Origin: Streptomyces sp. XM4193
GTDB lineage: Bacteria > Actinomycetota > Actinomycetes > Streptomycetales > Streptomycetaceae
Assembly: GCF_023072595.1 (NCBI RefSeq)
Contig: NZ_JALLGK010000001.1
Span: 1,302,001-1,366,000 of the forward strand
Direction of reading: 5' to 3'
Length of the DNA: 64,000 nt
How positions within the stretch are numbered: the first letter of the stretch is position 1; each line of letters starts with the position of its first letter. The notes beneath the pieces were generated by a model. That model was not told the DNA's origin, did not search any database, and saw nothing but the letters and a program-made list of their open reading frames with translations. This document shows, in pieces, positions 18,611 to 28,455 of the stretch. The position numbers were made by a program, and so were the translations under genes.

Positions 18611-18659
18611 CCGCGGGCCGTCGCTCTTCCGTATCCGTACGGGAGGCGGCGGCCCGCGG
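18611..18659 (+). terminator. Terminator of the groES-groEL operon
   Basis: CCGCGGGCCG (18611-18620) pairs with CGGCCCGCGG (18650-18659), and inside it CCGTA/TACGG pair again. It starts 17 bases after the groEL stop and also faces the convergent SDR gene. Confidence 0.8.
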
Positions 18660-18705
18660 CCGTTCCACCGGCCGCCGGCGCAAGGTCGGTTCGGCCGCGG
18701 GTCGT

Positions 18706-19497
18706 TCAGTCGCCGTCGCCCGTACGGGTCGGGCCGTACTTGCGGCCGGATCTGGACGACACCCGGCCCATCAGATTGCGCGGCACCAGCTTGCTGGCCC
18801 CGATCAGCGTCTTGTAGCGGGGGTCGGGCACGGACAGGGTCCGGCCGCGTGACAGGTCCTTCAGCGCCGCGTCGACCACGCGATCCGCCTCCAGCCACAT
18901 CCAGTTCGGGATGTTGCCGGTGCCCATCCCCGCCCGCTGGTGGAACTCGGTTCGCACGAACCCCGGGCACAGCGCGAGCAGTCGGACTCCCGAGCCCGCC
19001 AGATCCTGCGCCGCGCCCTGAGTGAACTGGACCACCCACGCCTTGCTCGCCCCGTACGTCCCGCGCGGCAGGAAGGCGGCCACCGAGGCGACGTTGACCA
19101 CTCCGCCGCGACCGCGCTCGCGCATCTGCCGCACTCCCGCGGTGGTCAGCCGCAACACGGCCTCGCAGTGCACCTTGAGCATCGTCAGCTCGTCGGCCAC
19201 CGGTACGTCGAGGTAGCCGCCCCTGTTGCCGAAGCCCGCGTTGTTGACGAGCAGATCGACCGGGTGCCTGCGGTCCGACAACCGCTCCTCGACGGCCGCG
19301 ATGCCCTCGTCCGTGGACAGGTCGGCAGCGAGTACGGAGACCTCGACGCCGTGCATGTCGTGCAGTTCGGTCGCGTGGTCGCTCAGCCGCCGCTCGTCGC
19401 GAGCCACGAGTACGAGGTTGTGGCCGTCCCGTGCGAGGCGCCGGGCGAAGGCGGCCCCGAGGCCCGCGGTGGCTCCGGTGATCAGTGCAGTCGTCAT
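18706..19497 (-). CDS. Short-chain dehydrogenase/reductase
   Basis: A 263-aa classical SDR, substrate unknown. Nucleotide-binding TGATAGLGAAFA at the N-terminus, NNAGF, catalytic Ser in NVASVA, and YGASK with the catalytic Tyr and Lys are all present. The C-terminal 30 residues are basic (LVPRNLMGRVSSRSGRKYG). The frame is open to 20064, but ATG 19497 gives the natural SDR start (MTTALITGAT). Downstream of the MOSC gene on the same strand, with 140 bases between. Confidence 0.92.
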   Translation of the reverse strand: MTTALITGATAGLGAAFARRLARDGHNLVLVARDERRLSDHATELHDMHGVEVSVLAADLSTDEGIAAVEERLSDRRHPVDLLVNNAGFGNRGGYLDVPVADELTMLKVHCEAVLRLTTAGVRQMRERGRGGVVNVASVAAFLPRGTYGASKAWVVQFTQGAAQDLAGSGVRLLALCPGFVRTEFHQRAGMGTGNIPNWMWLEADRVVDAALKDLSRGRTLSVPDPRYKTLIGASKLVPRNLMGRVSSRSGRKYGPTRTGDGD

Positions 19498-19640
19498 GTC
19501 CGAACGGTATAGCGGCACTCGCAGTCCCGAACGGGCCGCCCGGCGCGCCCGGTTCGGGGCGGACGCCGGCCCGCACCGTGTTCGGACGGGGCGCACCCCG
19601 GAGAAGCCGTCCCCTCGCGGTGTGCGTCCGGATCGGTGCC

Positions 19641-20297
19641 TCAGCCCAGGTGCTTGAGGGCGCGCTCGCGTGCCTCGGGGTCCAGCGCGTTCCCCGCTTC
19701 GAGGATCTCCGGCAGCCGCTCCGACTCGGTGAGCAGCGCCCGGAAGAGCAGGTTCACCGTGACGCGGTGGGCGGGGCGGTGCTCCACCCGTACGGTGTCC
19801 GACGCCTGTACGTCGCCGGGCTCGAGCACGCGCAGATAGGCGCCCGGCCGTGCGGCCTGTGTGAAGCGCTTGATCCAGCCGGTCTCCCCGAGCTTGCCCT
19901 GGAAGGTACGGCAGGGGATGCGCACCGAGCAGACCTCCAGCAGCAGGTGCTCCCCGATCCGCCAACGCTCCCCGATCAGGGCCTCGTTGATGTCGAGCCC
20001 CTCCGTGGTGAGGTTCTCGCCGAACAGGCCGTTCGGCAGCTCGCGGTCGAGCTCGCGCTCCCACCGGTCCAGGTCCTCCCGCGCGTACGCGTAGACCGCC
20101 TGGGTGTCGCCGCCGTGGTGCCGCAGGTCGCCGATGGCGTCCCCGGCCAGACCGCTGCCGCCGACGCCCTTGGGGCCGGGCGCGCTCACCCGCACCGGCG
20201 CGTCGACCGGCTTCTTGCCGATGCCGGTCCTGCCACCGGGGGCACCGGTGTGCTCGCTGGGCTCGAAGGTGCCGACGTTCACCGTGAGAATGCGCAT
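19641..20297 (-). CDS. MOSC domain protein (YiiM-like)
   Basis: 218 aa. MOSC proteins handle Mo-cofactor sulfur or, in the YiiM group, reduce N-hydroxylated compounds. GDLRHHGGDTQAVYAY and FGENLTTEGLDINEALIGERWRIG are typical; the conserved Cys sits in VCSVRIPCRTFQGK. A C-terminal helical extension follows (from about 165). The ATG at 20297 has no SD but has TAGCAT six bases upstream on the minus strand, so it is probably leaderless. Divergent from the LysR gene, which may regulate it. Confidence 0.9.
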   Translation of the reverse strand: MRILTVNVGTFEPSEHTGAPGGRTGIGKKPVDAPVRVSAPGPKGVGGSGLAGDAIGDLRHHGGDTQAVYAYAREDLDRWERELDRELPNGLFGENLTTEGLDINEALIGERWRIGEHLLLEVCSVRIPCRTFQGKLGETGWIKRFTQAARPGAYLRVLEPGDVQASDTVRVEHRPAHRVTVNLLFRALLTESERLPEILEAGNALDPEARERALKHLG

Positions 20298-20303
20298 GCG
20301 GTC

Positions 20304-20371
20304 ATGCTAGAAGCGCCCCACCCAAAGCAGCAATCGATTATTTCGCTATCTCGCCAAGGCTGTCTTATGGT
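20304..20371. promoter_or_regulatory. Divergent leaderless promoters of MOSC and lysR genes
   Basis: The 80-base gap holds TAGCAT on the minus strand (20304-20309) six bases before the MOSC ATG, and TATGGT on the plus strand (20366-20371) six bases before the lysR ATG. Between them is an AT-rich patch (about 20330-20355) where a LysR-type site would be expected. Both start codons lack an SD. Confidence 0.55.
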
Positions 20372-20377
20372 CGGGCC

Positions 20378-21280
20378 ATGATTGAGGCTCGACACCTTCG
20401 AGTGCTGCGCGCGGTCGTCCGCGCGGGCTCCTATTCGGGCGCGGCACGGGAACTCGGCTGCACCCAACCCGCGGTCAGCCAGCAGATGAAAGCCCTCGAA
20501 CAGTCCGTCGGCACACCGCTGTTGGTCCGCATCGGCCGCGAGGCGCGTCCGACCGACGCGGGCGCGGCGCTGATGCGGCACGCGGCGGGCGTACTCGCCG
20601 GGCTCGCCGCGGCCGAGGAGGAGGTCGCGGCGATCGCCGGGCTGCGGGCCGGACGCGTACGGCTGGTCTCGTTCCCGAGCGGAAGCTCCACGCTGGTGCC
20701 CACCGCCGTGGCGCGGCTGCGCTCGGGCCACCCGGGCACCCGGGTCTCGCTGGTCGAGGCGGAGCCGCCGCGCTCGGTGGAGATGCTGCGCGCCGGCGAG
20801 GCGGACATCGCCCTCGCCTTCCGCTACCCCGGCACGGGCACGGACCCGGACACGGAGTGGTCCGATCTGGCGATCCGCCCACTCTTCACGGACAGCCTCG
20901 TCGGACTGGTGCCCGAGGGCCACCGCTTCGCGGACGCGGGGGAGGTGGGCATCGCCGAGCTGGCCGAGGAGCCGTGGATCGCCGGCTGTCCGCGCTGTCG
21001 CGGGCATCTGGTGGAGGTGTGCGAAGCAGCGGGTTTCACCCCGCGGATCGACTTCGCCACCGACGACTACCCCGCTGTCGTCGGTCTGGTGGGCGCGGGC
21101 CTCGGGGTCGCGGTGCTGCCCGCACCGGCCGTCGAGTCCGTACGGCCGAGGGGTACGTGCACCGTGCGCGTGGTGCCCGAGGTCAGGCGCGAGGTGGTCG
21201 CCCTGACGCTGCCCGATCTGGAGCGGGTGCCCGCGGTGGCGGCGATGCTCGACCGGCTCGCCGAGGCGTCCGAGGCGTAG
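20378..21280 (+). CDS. LysR-type transcriptional regulator
   Basis: 300 aa. The N-terminal winged HTH (about 1-60: RHLRVLRAVVRAGSYSGAARELGCTQPAVSQQMKALE) is canonical, followed by a linker helix and a periplasmic-binding-like effector domain (about 90-295). The ligand is unknown. It is divergent from the MOSC gene, so that gene and itself are the most likely targets, by the usual LysR arrangement. Its ATG has a TATGGT -10 six bases upstream and no SD. Confidence 0.94.
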   Translation: MIEARHLRVLRAVVRAGSYSGAARELGCTQPAVSQQMKALEQSVGTPLLVRIGREARPTDAGAALMRHAAGVLAGLAAAEEEVAAIAGLRAGRVRLVSFPSGSSTLVPTAVARLRSGHPGTRVSLVEAEPPRSVEMLRAGEADIALAFRYPGTGTDPDTEWSDLAIRPLFTDSLVGLVPEGHRFADAGEVGIAELAEEPWIAGCPRCRGHLVEVCEAAGFTPRIDFATDDYPAVVGLVGAGLGVAVLPAPAVESVRPRGTCTVRVVPEVRREVVALTLPDLERVPAVAAMLDRLAEASEA

Positions 21281-21517
21281 CCCGGCACCTCGCGGCCCGG
21301 CCCGCCGCGCAGCGCTGTGTGTTCACGGCCGCAGCGCGACGCTCGAACTGCCGCACCGGCGCGGGGAGTTGGCGAGGCGCCACCTCCCCGCGCCGCCGCT
21401 GACGCTCCTGCGGGGCTGTTCGGGCGCAGGAGCTGCGCCAAGACGTGCCGACGCGCGGGGACACCGCGCGCACGGGGGTGTGCAGATACGTTTCTTCGGT
21501 CGTCTTTCCGGCGGGCC

Positions 21518-21832
21518 CTAGCCGGGGGTGCTGGTCGTGGCGGTGACCAGGCGGCTGCGGGCGCGGCCCATCAACTCCTCGCGCTCGTCCTCGGTCAGGC
21601 CGCCCCAGACCCCGTAGGGCTCGCGGACGGTGAGGGCGTGTGCCGCGCACTCGGCGCGCACGGGACAACGCATGCAGACCTCTTTCGCTGATGCCTCGCG
21701 CGCGCTGCGGGCTGCTCCGCGCTCTCCCTCGGGGTGGAAGAAGAGTGAGCTGTCCACGCCGCGGCAGGCAGCGAGAAGCTGCCAGTCCCACAGATCGGCG
21801 TTGGGGCCCGGAAGGCGGGAGAAATCTGCCAT
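21518..21832 (-). CDS. whiD: WhiB-like iron-sulfur regulator WhiD
   Basis: Wbl family [4Fe-4S] protein needed for late sporulation septation and spore maturation in Streptomyces. 104 aa with the four cluster cysteines Cys23, Cys53, Cys56 and Cys62 and the GVWGG turn at 74-78; the C-terminal ARSRLVTAT region is basic. Sequence (LWDWQLLAACRGVDSSLFFHPEGERG) and position beside bldM identify WhiD specifically. ATG with GAGAGGA upstream. Wbl proteins act by binding region 4 of the principal sigma factor (established). A 9-bp dyad lies about 115-135 bases upstream. Confidence 0.95.
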   Translation of the reverse strand: MADFSRLPGPNADLWDWQLLAACRGVDSSLFFHPEGERGAARSAREASAKEVCMRCPVRAECAAHALTVREPYGVWGGLTEDEREELMGRARSRLVTATTSTPG

Positions 21833-21944
21833 TGCTCGTTCCTCTCGGAGCTTTGCTGCCGGCTGCTGAACTGGTCTGAACTGGTCAGAAGGGGCCCCGG
21901 TGGGACCCGGAACCGTTCAGAGCGGATCAAGTCACCTCTGACGG

Positions 21945-21969
21945 TACATCTACGGTGTGAGTAGATGTA
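21945..21969. promoter_or_regulatory. 9-bp inverted repeat in the whiD-bldM gap
   Basis: TACATCTAC-N7-GTAGATGTA, perfect over nine bases each side, lies in the 439-base gap between divergent whiD (start 21832) and bldM (start 22272). The surrounding 21940-22050 is the most AT-rich stretch of the window. It has the shape of a dimeric-regulator site near the whiD promoter. I cannot match it to a named regulator. Confidence 0.6.
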
Positions 21970-22120
21970 AATATGACTCTTTGCGAATCTAGCTACAGAG
22001 ACCACAAAGAGGAAGCAAAAGCCACCAAATAGGGCACAGTGGGGCGGCAGAAGAAGGACGATGGTGCCCTGTGGTGTGGCGAGCCGATCACGCTGGGTGT
22101 TGAAGGCGGGTCTTCGAGCC

Positions 22121-22148
22121 CGTAACTCTTTTGGGTGACCGTCGTTGA
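22121..22148 (+). promoter_or_regulatory. Sigma-BldN promoter of bldM (bldMp1)
   Basis: CGTAAC at 22121-22126, a 16-base spacer, and CGTTGA at 22143-22148 match the published BldN-dependent bldMp1 promoter (CGTAAC-N16-CGTTGA). It gives a leader of about 115 bases to the bldM ATG. This places bldM under the developmental ECF sigma factor. Confidence 0.93.
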
Positions 22149-22271
22149 GAGTGCGGAGGCGGTTGGCGGACAAGCGACTCGGGCAGATGTCCGACAGCGT
22201 CAACCGCACAGGTGAAGACTCGTAACAGCCTGGAGGCACAAGGTGATGCGCATCAGCAGCGGGGGGCGGCC

Positions 22272-22883
22272 ATGACTTCCGTTCTCGTTTGCGACGACTC
22301 TCCACTCGCCCGGGAGGCGCTGCGACGTGCGGTGGCCACCGTGCCGGGCGTCGAGCGGGTGACGACCGCGGCCAACGGCGAAGAGGTGCTCCGCCGCTGG
22401 GGCGCCGACCGCTCGGACCTGGTCCTGATGGATGTCCGGATGCCCGGGCTCGGTGGTGTCGAGACCGTGCGCCGGCTCCTGTCGGCCGACCCCGGTGCGC
22501 GCATCATCATGCTGACGGTCGCGGAGGACCTGGACGGTGTGGCGCTCGCCGTCGCCGCCGGAGCGCGCGGCTATCTGCACAAGGACGCCTCGCGTGCGGA
22601 GCTGCGCGCGACCGTCACCCAGGCTCTCGCCGACCCGACCTGGCGGCTCGCGCCGCGCCGGCTGCGTTCCGCCGACATGGGCGCCGCGCCGACGCTCACC
22701 GCGCGCGAGATCCAGGTGCTGGAGGGCATGAGCCACGGCAGGTCCAACGCGGAGATCGGCCGCGAGCTGTTCCTCTCCGAGGACACCGTGAAGACGCACG
22801 CGCGACGGCTCTTCAAGAAGCTCGGCGCATCCGACCGCGCGCATGCGGTGGCGCTCGGTTTCCGCTGGGGCCTGGTGCGCTAG
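22272..22883 (+). CDS. bldM: Atypical response regulator BldM
   Basis: LuxR/FixJ-type regulator that drives aerial hyphae formation as a homodimer and later sporulation genes as a heterodimer with WhiI. 203 aa, the exact known length. Receiver domain 1-120 with the acidic pair at 8-9 and Asp54 in [13 protein letters not shown] about 140-200 ([35 protein letters not shown]). In S. coelicolor phosphorylation of the Asp is not required. Start is ATG 22272; the frame is open to 22212, but this start matches the known protein. Transcribed from the BldN promoter at 22121-22148. Confidence 0.97.
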   Translation: MTSVLVCDDSPLAREALRRAVATVPGVERVTTAANGEEVLRRWGADRSDLVLMDVRMPGLGGVETVRRLLSADPGARIIMLTVAEDLDGVALAVAAGARGYLHKDASRAELRATVTQALADPTWRLAPRRLRSADMGAAPTLTAREIQVLEGMSHGRSNAEIGRELFLSEDTVKTHARRLFKKLGASDRAHAVALGFRWGLVR

Positions 22884-23040
22884 CGAACGTCCCGTTCCTC
22901 GACCCGTACCCCCGCCCATCGGTCCCGGTGGGCGGGTCGGAAGAGCAAGGATGGTGCCGCAATCCCGCGCGTGCCGCATCCTTGGGAGTATGGAGTTCCT
23001 CGGGGACCGGTCAGTCAGGCGTGAGGGGAGGGCGCAGGAC

Positions 23041-23715
23041 ATGGGATCCAGTGCGCCCGCTCATAACGCTTCAGTGCACAACCAAGGACTCGGTGCAACG
23101 GATGCTTCGGCTCCGGTGCACCATGGACCGATGCGCGACGACGAGACCACGGCCGCGACGGCCATCGGGGCACTCGTCCAGCGAGCGGCGGACGGCGACG
23201 AGCAGGCGACGCACGACCTGCTCGCGCACGTGCACCCGCTCGCGCTGCGCTACTGCCGTACCCGGTTGAGTCGCCTCCCGGGGGACGCGCGGCACTTCGT
23301 CGACGACCTCGCCCAGGAGGTCTGTCTCGCCGTGCTCTGCGCGCTGCCGCGCTACCGCGACACCGGGAAGCCGTTTGACGCCTTCGTGGTGGGCATCGCC
23401 CAGCACAAGGTCGCCGATCTGCAGCGCGCAGCGATGCGCAGGCCCGGTTCGACCGCGGTTCCCTCGGACGAGATGCCGGAGCAGCCGGACGACTCGCTCG
23501 GTCCCGAGGAGCGTGCGCTGCTCAGCAGCGACACCGAGTGGGCCAAGAAGCTGCTCGCCAGTCTCCCCGAGCACCAGCGGGAGTTGATCCTGCTGCGGGT
23601 CGCGGTCGGTCTGACCGCGGAGGAGACCGGCCAGATGCTCGGCATGTCGCCGGGGGCCGTACGGGTCGCGCAGCACCGTGCGCTCAGTCGGCTGCGCGCG
23701 CTGGCCGAGCAGTAG
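23041..23715 (+). CDS. shbA: ECF RNA polymerase sigma factor, ShbA type
   Basis: Sigma-70 family factor without region 1 or 3. Region 2 spans about 60-125 ([22 protein letters not shown]...[18 protein letters not shown]), region 4 about 165-220 ([48 protein letters not shown]). In Streptomyces griseus and coelicolor the gene next to bldM encodes ShbA, which transcribes hrdB, the principal sigma factor; position and sequence fit. Start ATG 23041 is chosen for its strong GAGGGGAGG site; ATG 23131 is an alternative that matches shorter homologues. No anti-sigma gene is adjacent. Confidence 0.9.
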   Translation: MGSSAPAHNASVHNQGLGATDASAPVHHGPMRDDETTAATAIGALVQRAADGDEQATHDLLAHVHPLALRYCRTRLSRLPGDARHFVDDLAQEVCLAVLCALPRYRDTGKPFDAFVVGIAQHKVADLQRAAMRRPGSTAVPSDEMPEQPDDSLGPEERALLSSDTEWAKKLLASLPEHQRELILLRVAVGLTAEETGQMLGMSPGAVRVAQHRALSRLRALAEQ

Positions 23716-23780
23716 GCACGGGAGATCCGTGCGGGGTTCGTGCGATCAGCCGATCGTGCGGTGGGTGTCCGGCTGGGCGT

Positions 23781-25328
<1,548 letters not shown>

Positions 25329-25348
25329 CCCGCCGCCCGGCCTGCGCG

Positions 25349-25387
25349 AGCGGGAGGCGGGCAGCTCTGCCTCGCCCGGCTCCCGCT
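25349..25387 (+). terminator. Hairpin between guaB and guaB3
   Basis: AGCGGGAG (25349-25356) pairs with CTCCCGCT (25380-25387), with a second inner GC stem. GATACT at 25405-25410 beyond it may be the -10 for guaB3. Confidence 0.55.
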
Positions 25388-25445
25388 GCTTCGGGGAGGT
25401 CGGGGATACTGAGGTCGGCACACCGTACGAAAGGGCAGTGGACAC

Positions 25446-26561
25446 GTGAGTGAGATCGAGATCGGGCGCGGCAAGCGCGGTCGGCAGGCGTACGCCTTCG
25501 ACGACATCGCCGTCGTGCCGAGCCGGCGGACGCGCGACCCGAAGGAGGTCTCGATCGCCTGGCAGATCGACGCCTACCGCTTCGAACTGCCCTTCCTCGC
25601 CGCCCCCATGGACTCGGTCGTCTCGCCGGCCACCGCCATAAGGATCGGTCGGCTCGGCGGTCTCGGGGTGCTCAACCTCGAGGGTCTGTGGACCCGTTAC
25701 GAGGACCCGGAGCCGCTGCTCGCCGAGATCGGCGAGCTGGAGGAGGAGCGGGCCAACCGCCGTCTCCAGGAGATCTACGCGGAGCCGATCAAGGAGGAGC
25801 TGATCGGCCGTCGGCTCAAGGAGGTCCGCGATTCGGGCGTGGTGACGGCGGCGGCGCTGTCGCCGCAGCGCACCGCGCAGTTCTCCAAGGCAGTGGTCGA
25901 CGCGGGCGTGGACATCTTCGTCATCCGCGGCACCACGGTCTCCGCGGAGCACGTCTCCTCGGCCGCCGAGCCGCTCAACCTCAAGCAGTTCATCTACGAG
26001 CTGGACGTGCCGGTCATCGTCGGCGGCTGCGCGACGTACACCGCGGCGCTGCATCTGATGCGCACCGGCGCGGCCGGTGTGCTGGTCGGCTTCGGCGGCG
26101 GCGCGGCGCACACCACGCGGAACGTGCTGGGCATCCAGGTGCCGATGGCGACCGCGGTGGCCGATGTGGCCGCCGCTCGCCGCGACTACCTCGACGAGTC
26201 GGGCGGCCGGTATGTGCACGTCATCGCCGACGGCGGGGTCGGCTGGTCCGGCGACCTGCCCAAGGCCGTCGCCTGCGGCGCGGACGCCGTGATGGTGGGC
26301 TCGCCGCTGGCCCGCGCCGAGGACGCGCCGGGCCGCGGCTACCACTGGGGCATGGAGGCCGTGCACGAGGACGTGCCGCGTGGCAAGAAGGTGCGGCTCG
26401 GCACGGTGGGCACGACGGAGGAGATCCTCACCGGGCCCTCCCACACCCCGGACGGTTCGATGAACTTCTTCGGCGCCCTGCGCCGGGCCATGGCGACCAC
26501 GGGCTACTCCGAGCTGAAGGAGTTCCAGCGGGTCGAGGTGACGGTGTCGCCCAGCCGCTGA
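25446..26561 (+). CDS. guaB3: GuaB3-family IMP dehydrogenase-related protein
   Basis: 371-aa TIM-barrel protein related to IMP dehydrogenase and typical of actinobacteria. It lacks CBS domains, and in the place of the catalytic GxGSxCTTR loop it reads GFGGGAAHTTR, with His222 where IMPDH has Cys. So it should not form the covalent E-XMP adduct and probably has another or regulatory activity. NAD/phosphate strands (HVIADGGVGWSGDLPKAVACGADAVMVGSPLA) are conserved. Start is GTG 25446 with AAAGGGCAG upstream. Ends at a very strong terminator. Confidence 0.93.
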   Translation: MSEIEIGRGKRGRQAYAFDDIAVVPSRRTRDPKEVSIAWQIDAYRFELPFLAAPMDSVVSPATAIRIGRLGGLGVLNLEGLWTRYEDPEPLLAEIGELEEERANRRLQEIYAEPIKEELIGRRLKEVRDSGVVTAAALSPQRTAQFSKAVVDAGVDIFVIRGTTVSAEHVSSAAEPLNLKQFIYELDVPVIVGGCATYTAALHLMRTGAAGVLVGFGGGAAHTTRNVLGIQVPMATAVADVAAARRDYLDESGGRYVHVIADGGVGWSGDLPKAVACGADAVMVGSPLARAEDAPGRGYHWGMEAVHEDVPRGKKVRLGTVGTTEEILTGPSHTPDGSMNFFGALRRAMATTGYSELKEFQRVEVTVSPSR

Positions 26562-26592
26562 GCGAAGGGCGCCGCAGCGGTGCAGTGCTGAA

Positions 26593-26631
26593 CGGGCCGG
26601 TCCCGGCGAGGAGTTCGCCGGGACCGGCCCG
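26593..26631 (+). terminator. Terminator of the guaB-guaB3 unit
   Basis: A perfect 17-bp stem (26593-26609 with 26615-26631) closed by a 5-base loop, 31 bases after the guaB3 stop. It also faces the convergent small gene at 26760. No T-tract. Confidence 0.9.
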
Positions 26632-26759
26632 CACTCGTGCGCGGCACCTCGGCCGCCGATGGCGGCCCCATAGCCGGCCCCGTCGCCGGCTGCGACGGTC
26701 CGGCGCCGGGTGCCGGGCTTCGGCCCGGTCGCGTGCGCCCCGCCGCGGCCGGGGTGTCG

Positions 26760-27071
26760 TCAGTGCAGCATCAGCCGGCGCACCAACCGGCAGGTCGCCG
26801 TCGACGGCGGATGGACCCCGACGAGAGGGGCGATGGCGCGTATCCGTCGGTCGGATGCCTGAGTGGGGTGGTACACCCCGGAGTTGAGCAGAGCCGAGGC
26901 CAGGCGCATGGCCTTCAGCTTGCGGTTGTGCGACTCGTACCACTCGCGGGGCTGGCCCGCGGGCAGGCGCTTGCAGGGAATCAGAGCCGGCTGGGCGGTC
27001 GAGGAGGTCGAGGAGGTCGAGGCGGGAGAGGCGGGCTGGGCGGTTGGGGCAGGCGGTGTGACGACGGTCAT
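26760..27071 (-). CDS. Conserved small basic protein
   Basis: 103 aa, function unknown. The first 40 residues are a Thr/Ser/Pro/Ala-rich disordered tail; the C-terminal 65 (CKRLPAGQPREWYESHNRK, then LKAMRLASALLNSGVYHP) are dense in aromatic and basic residues and look like a folded, possibly nucleic-acid-binding, unit. ATG 27071 has GGGAGGA upstream. Its promoter region shows TAGACT (minus strand, 27116-27121) overlapping the TCGAAC/GTTCGA palindrome, so it looks repressor-controlled. I cannot assign a family. Confidence 0.75.
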   Translation of the reverse strand: MTVVTPPAPTAQPASPASTSSTSSTAQPALIPCKRLPAGQPREWYESHNRKLKAMRLASALLNSGVYHPTQASDRRIRAIAPLVGVHPPSTATCRLVRRLMLH

Positions 27072-27101
27072 CGGCGTCCTCCCAGGGCGTCGGCGAACCA
27101 T

Positions 27102-27121
27102 TCGAACTGTGTTCGAGTCTA
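27102..27121 (-). promoter_or_regulatory. TCGAAC-N3-GTTCGA palindrome overlapping a -10
   Basis: TCGAAC (27102-27107) and GTTCGA (27111-27116) flank a 3-base spacer; on the minus strand TAGACT (27116-27121) overlaps its edge as a -10. It resembles the actinobacterial LexA box CGAAC-N4-GTTCG, but with one spacer base fewer. A further CGAAC lies nine bases away. Confidence 0.45.
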
Positions 27122-27192
27122 CCGTCGACCACTGACAACGGCCGGGCCGCGAGCGGGTGTTCGCGGTGCTCCCCGGGTGCCCGCGGAGCGGG

Positions 27193-28455
27193 TCAGAGTC
27201 GGTGCGCGGCGCCCGTGGGGCTGGCGCCCCTGGTGTCCAGGAGCAGCTGCGCCTTGGCGCTCAGGCCCTGGAGGTCGTACACCGTGTGGTGCTGGAGGAG
27301 CAGGGTCAGATCGGCCCCCGCCGCGGCCTCGTGCAGCGAGTCGGCGCGCGGCACCGGGCGCCCCGAGACGCGCCACTGCGGTACGTACGGGTCGTGGTAG
27401 CTGAGTTGGGCACCGAGGTCGGCGAGGCGGGTGGCGATCTCCCGGGCCGGTGCGCCCTCCTGGTCGGGGAGGTCGGGCTTGTAGGTGACGCCGAGGAGCA
27501 GGATGCGCGAGCCCCGGGCGGACTTCCCGTGCTCGTTCAGCAGCGAGGTGGCGCGGTGGACGACGTAGCGCGGCATCCGGTCGTTGACCTCGCGGGCGAG
27601 CTCCACCAGTCGCAGCGGGTGGCCGAGCGTACGGCTGCGGCAGGCGAGGTAGTTGGGGTCGATCGGTACGCCGTGGCCGCCGACTCCGGGGCCTGGCCGG
27701 AAGGACTCGAAGCCGAACGGCTTCGTCTCCGCGCAGCGGATGACGTCCCAGAGGTCGACTCCGAGGTCGTGGCAGAGCACGGCCATCTCGTTGACGAGCG
27801 CGGTGTTGACGTGCCGGAAGTTGGTCTCCAGGAGCTTGGTGGTCTCCGCCTCGCGCAGCCCCCGCGCGCGTACGACCTTGTCGGTGAGCCGCCCGTAGAA
27901 GGCCGCGGCGGCCTCGGTGCAGGCGGGCGTGAGGCCGCCGATGACGCGCGGGGTGCGGGCGTACCCGTAGCGGCGGTTGCCGGGGTCGAGGCGGCCGGGG
28001 GCGCAGGCGAGGTGGAAGTCGCGTCCGGCGCGCAGCCCGGAGCCCTCCTCCAGCAGTGAGCGGACCAGCTTGCCGGTGGTGCCGGGGTAGACGGTCGACT
28101 CGACGATGACGGTCGTACGGGGCCGCAGGCGACCGGCGAGCGTACGGGCGGCGTCCTCGACGGCGGTGAGGTCCAGCGCGCCGTCGGTGCCCAGCGGGGT
28201 GGGGGCGCAGATCAGCGCCGTGCGCACGCGGCCGAGCTCGGTGGGCTCGGAGGTGGCGTGGAAGCCGGCGGACAGCATCCGGCGCAGCTCGGGGGTGGAC
28301 AGTGCGCCGTCGGCGGGCGGGCGTCCGGCGCGCAGTTCGGCGACGGTCCCGTGGCAGGGGTCGTACCCGACGGTGCCGATACCGGCGGCGGTGGCTGCCT
28401 GGGCTGCCGGCAGACCGAGATGGCCGAGTCCGAGAACTGCGAGGTCTGCGGGCAT
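27193..28455 (-). CDS. Nucleotide-sugar dehydrogenase with catalytic Cys replaced by Gly
   Basis: 420-aa UDP-glucose/UDP-ManNAc dehydrogenase-family protein. The Rossmann start LAVLGLGHLGLPAAQ, the STVYPGTT block, the helix KLLETNFRHVNTALVNEMAVL and the C-terminal LGVTYKPDLPDQEGAPAREI domain are all present. The active-site loop, normally GGHCxPxDP, reads GGHGVPIDP: residue 262 is Gly (GGC) where the catalytic Cys (TGC) should be. It would be unable to make the thiohemiacetal intermediate. Either a real pseudo-enzyme or an alcohol-to-aldehyde half-enzyme (inference). ATG 28455; divergent from glpD. Confidence 0.88.
   Translation of the reverse strand: MPADLAVLGLGHLGLPAAQAATAAGIGTVGYDPCHGTVAELRAGRPPADGALSTPELRRMLSAGFHATSEPTELGRVRTALICAPTPLGTDGALDLTAVEDAARTLAGRLRPRTTVIVESTVYPGTTGKLVRSLLEEGSGLRAGRDFHLACAPGRLDPGNRRYGYARTPRVIGGLTPACTEAAAAFYGRLTDKVVRARGLREAETTKLLETNFRHVNTALVNEMAVLCHDLGVDLWDVIRCAETKPFGFESFRPGPGVGGHGVPIDPNYLACRSRTLGHPLRLVELAREVNDRMPRYVVHRATSLLNEHGKSARGSRILLLGVTYKPDLPDQEGAPAREIATRLADLGAQLSYHDPYVPQWRVSGRPVPRADSLHEAAAGADLTLLLQHHTVYDLQGLSAKAQLLLDTRGASPTGAAHRL

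Noticed and set aside
27102..27116. Clear LexA box call
   Set aside because: Spacer is three, not four, bases; kept only as an SOS-like candidate.
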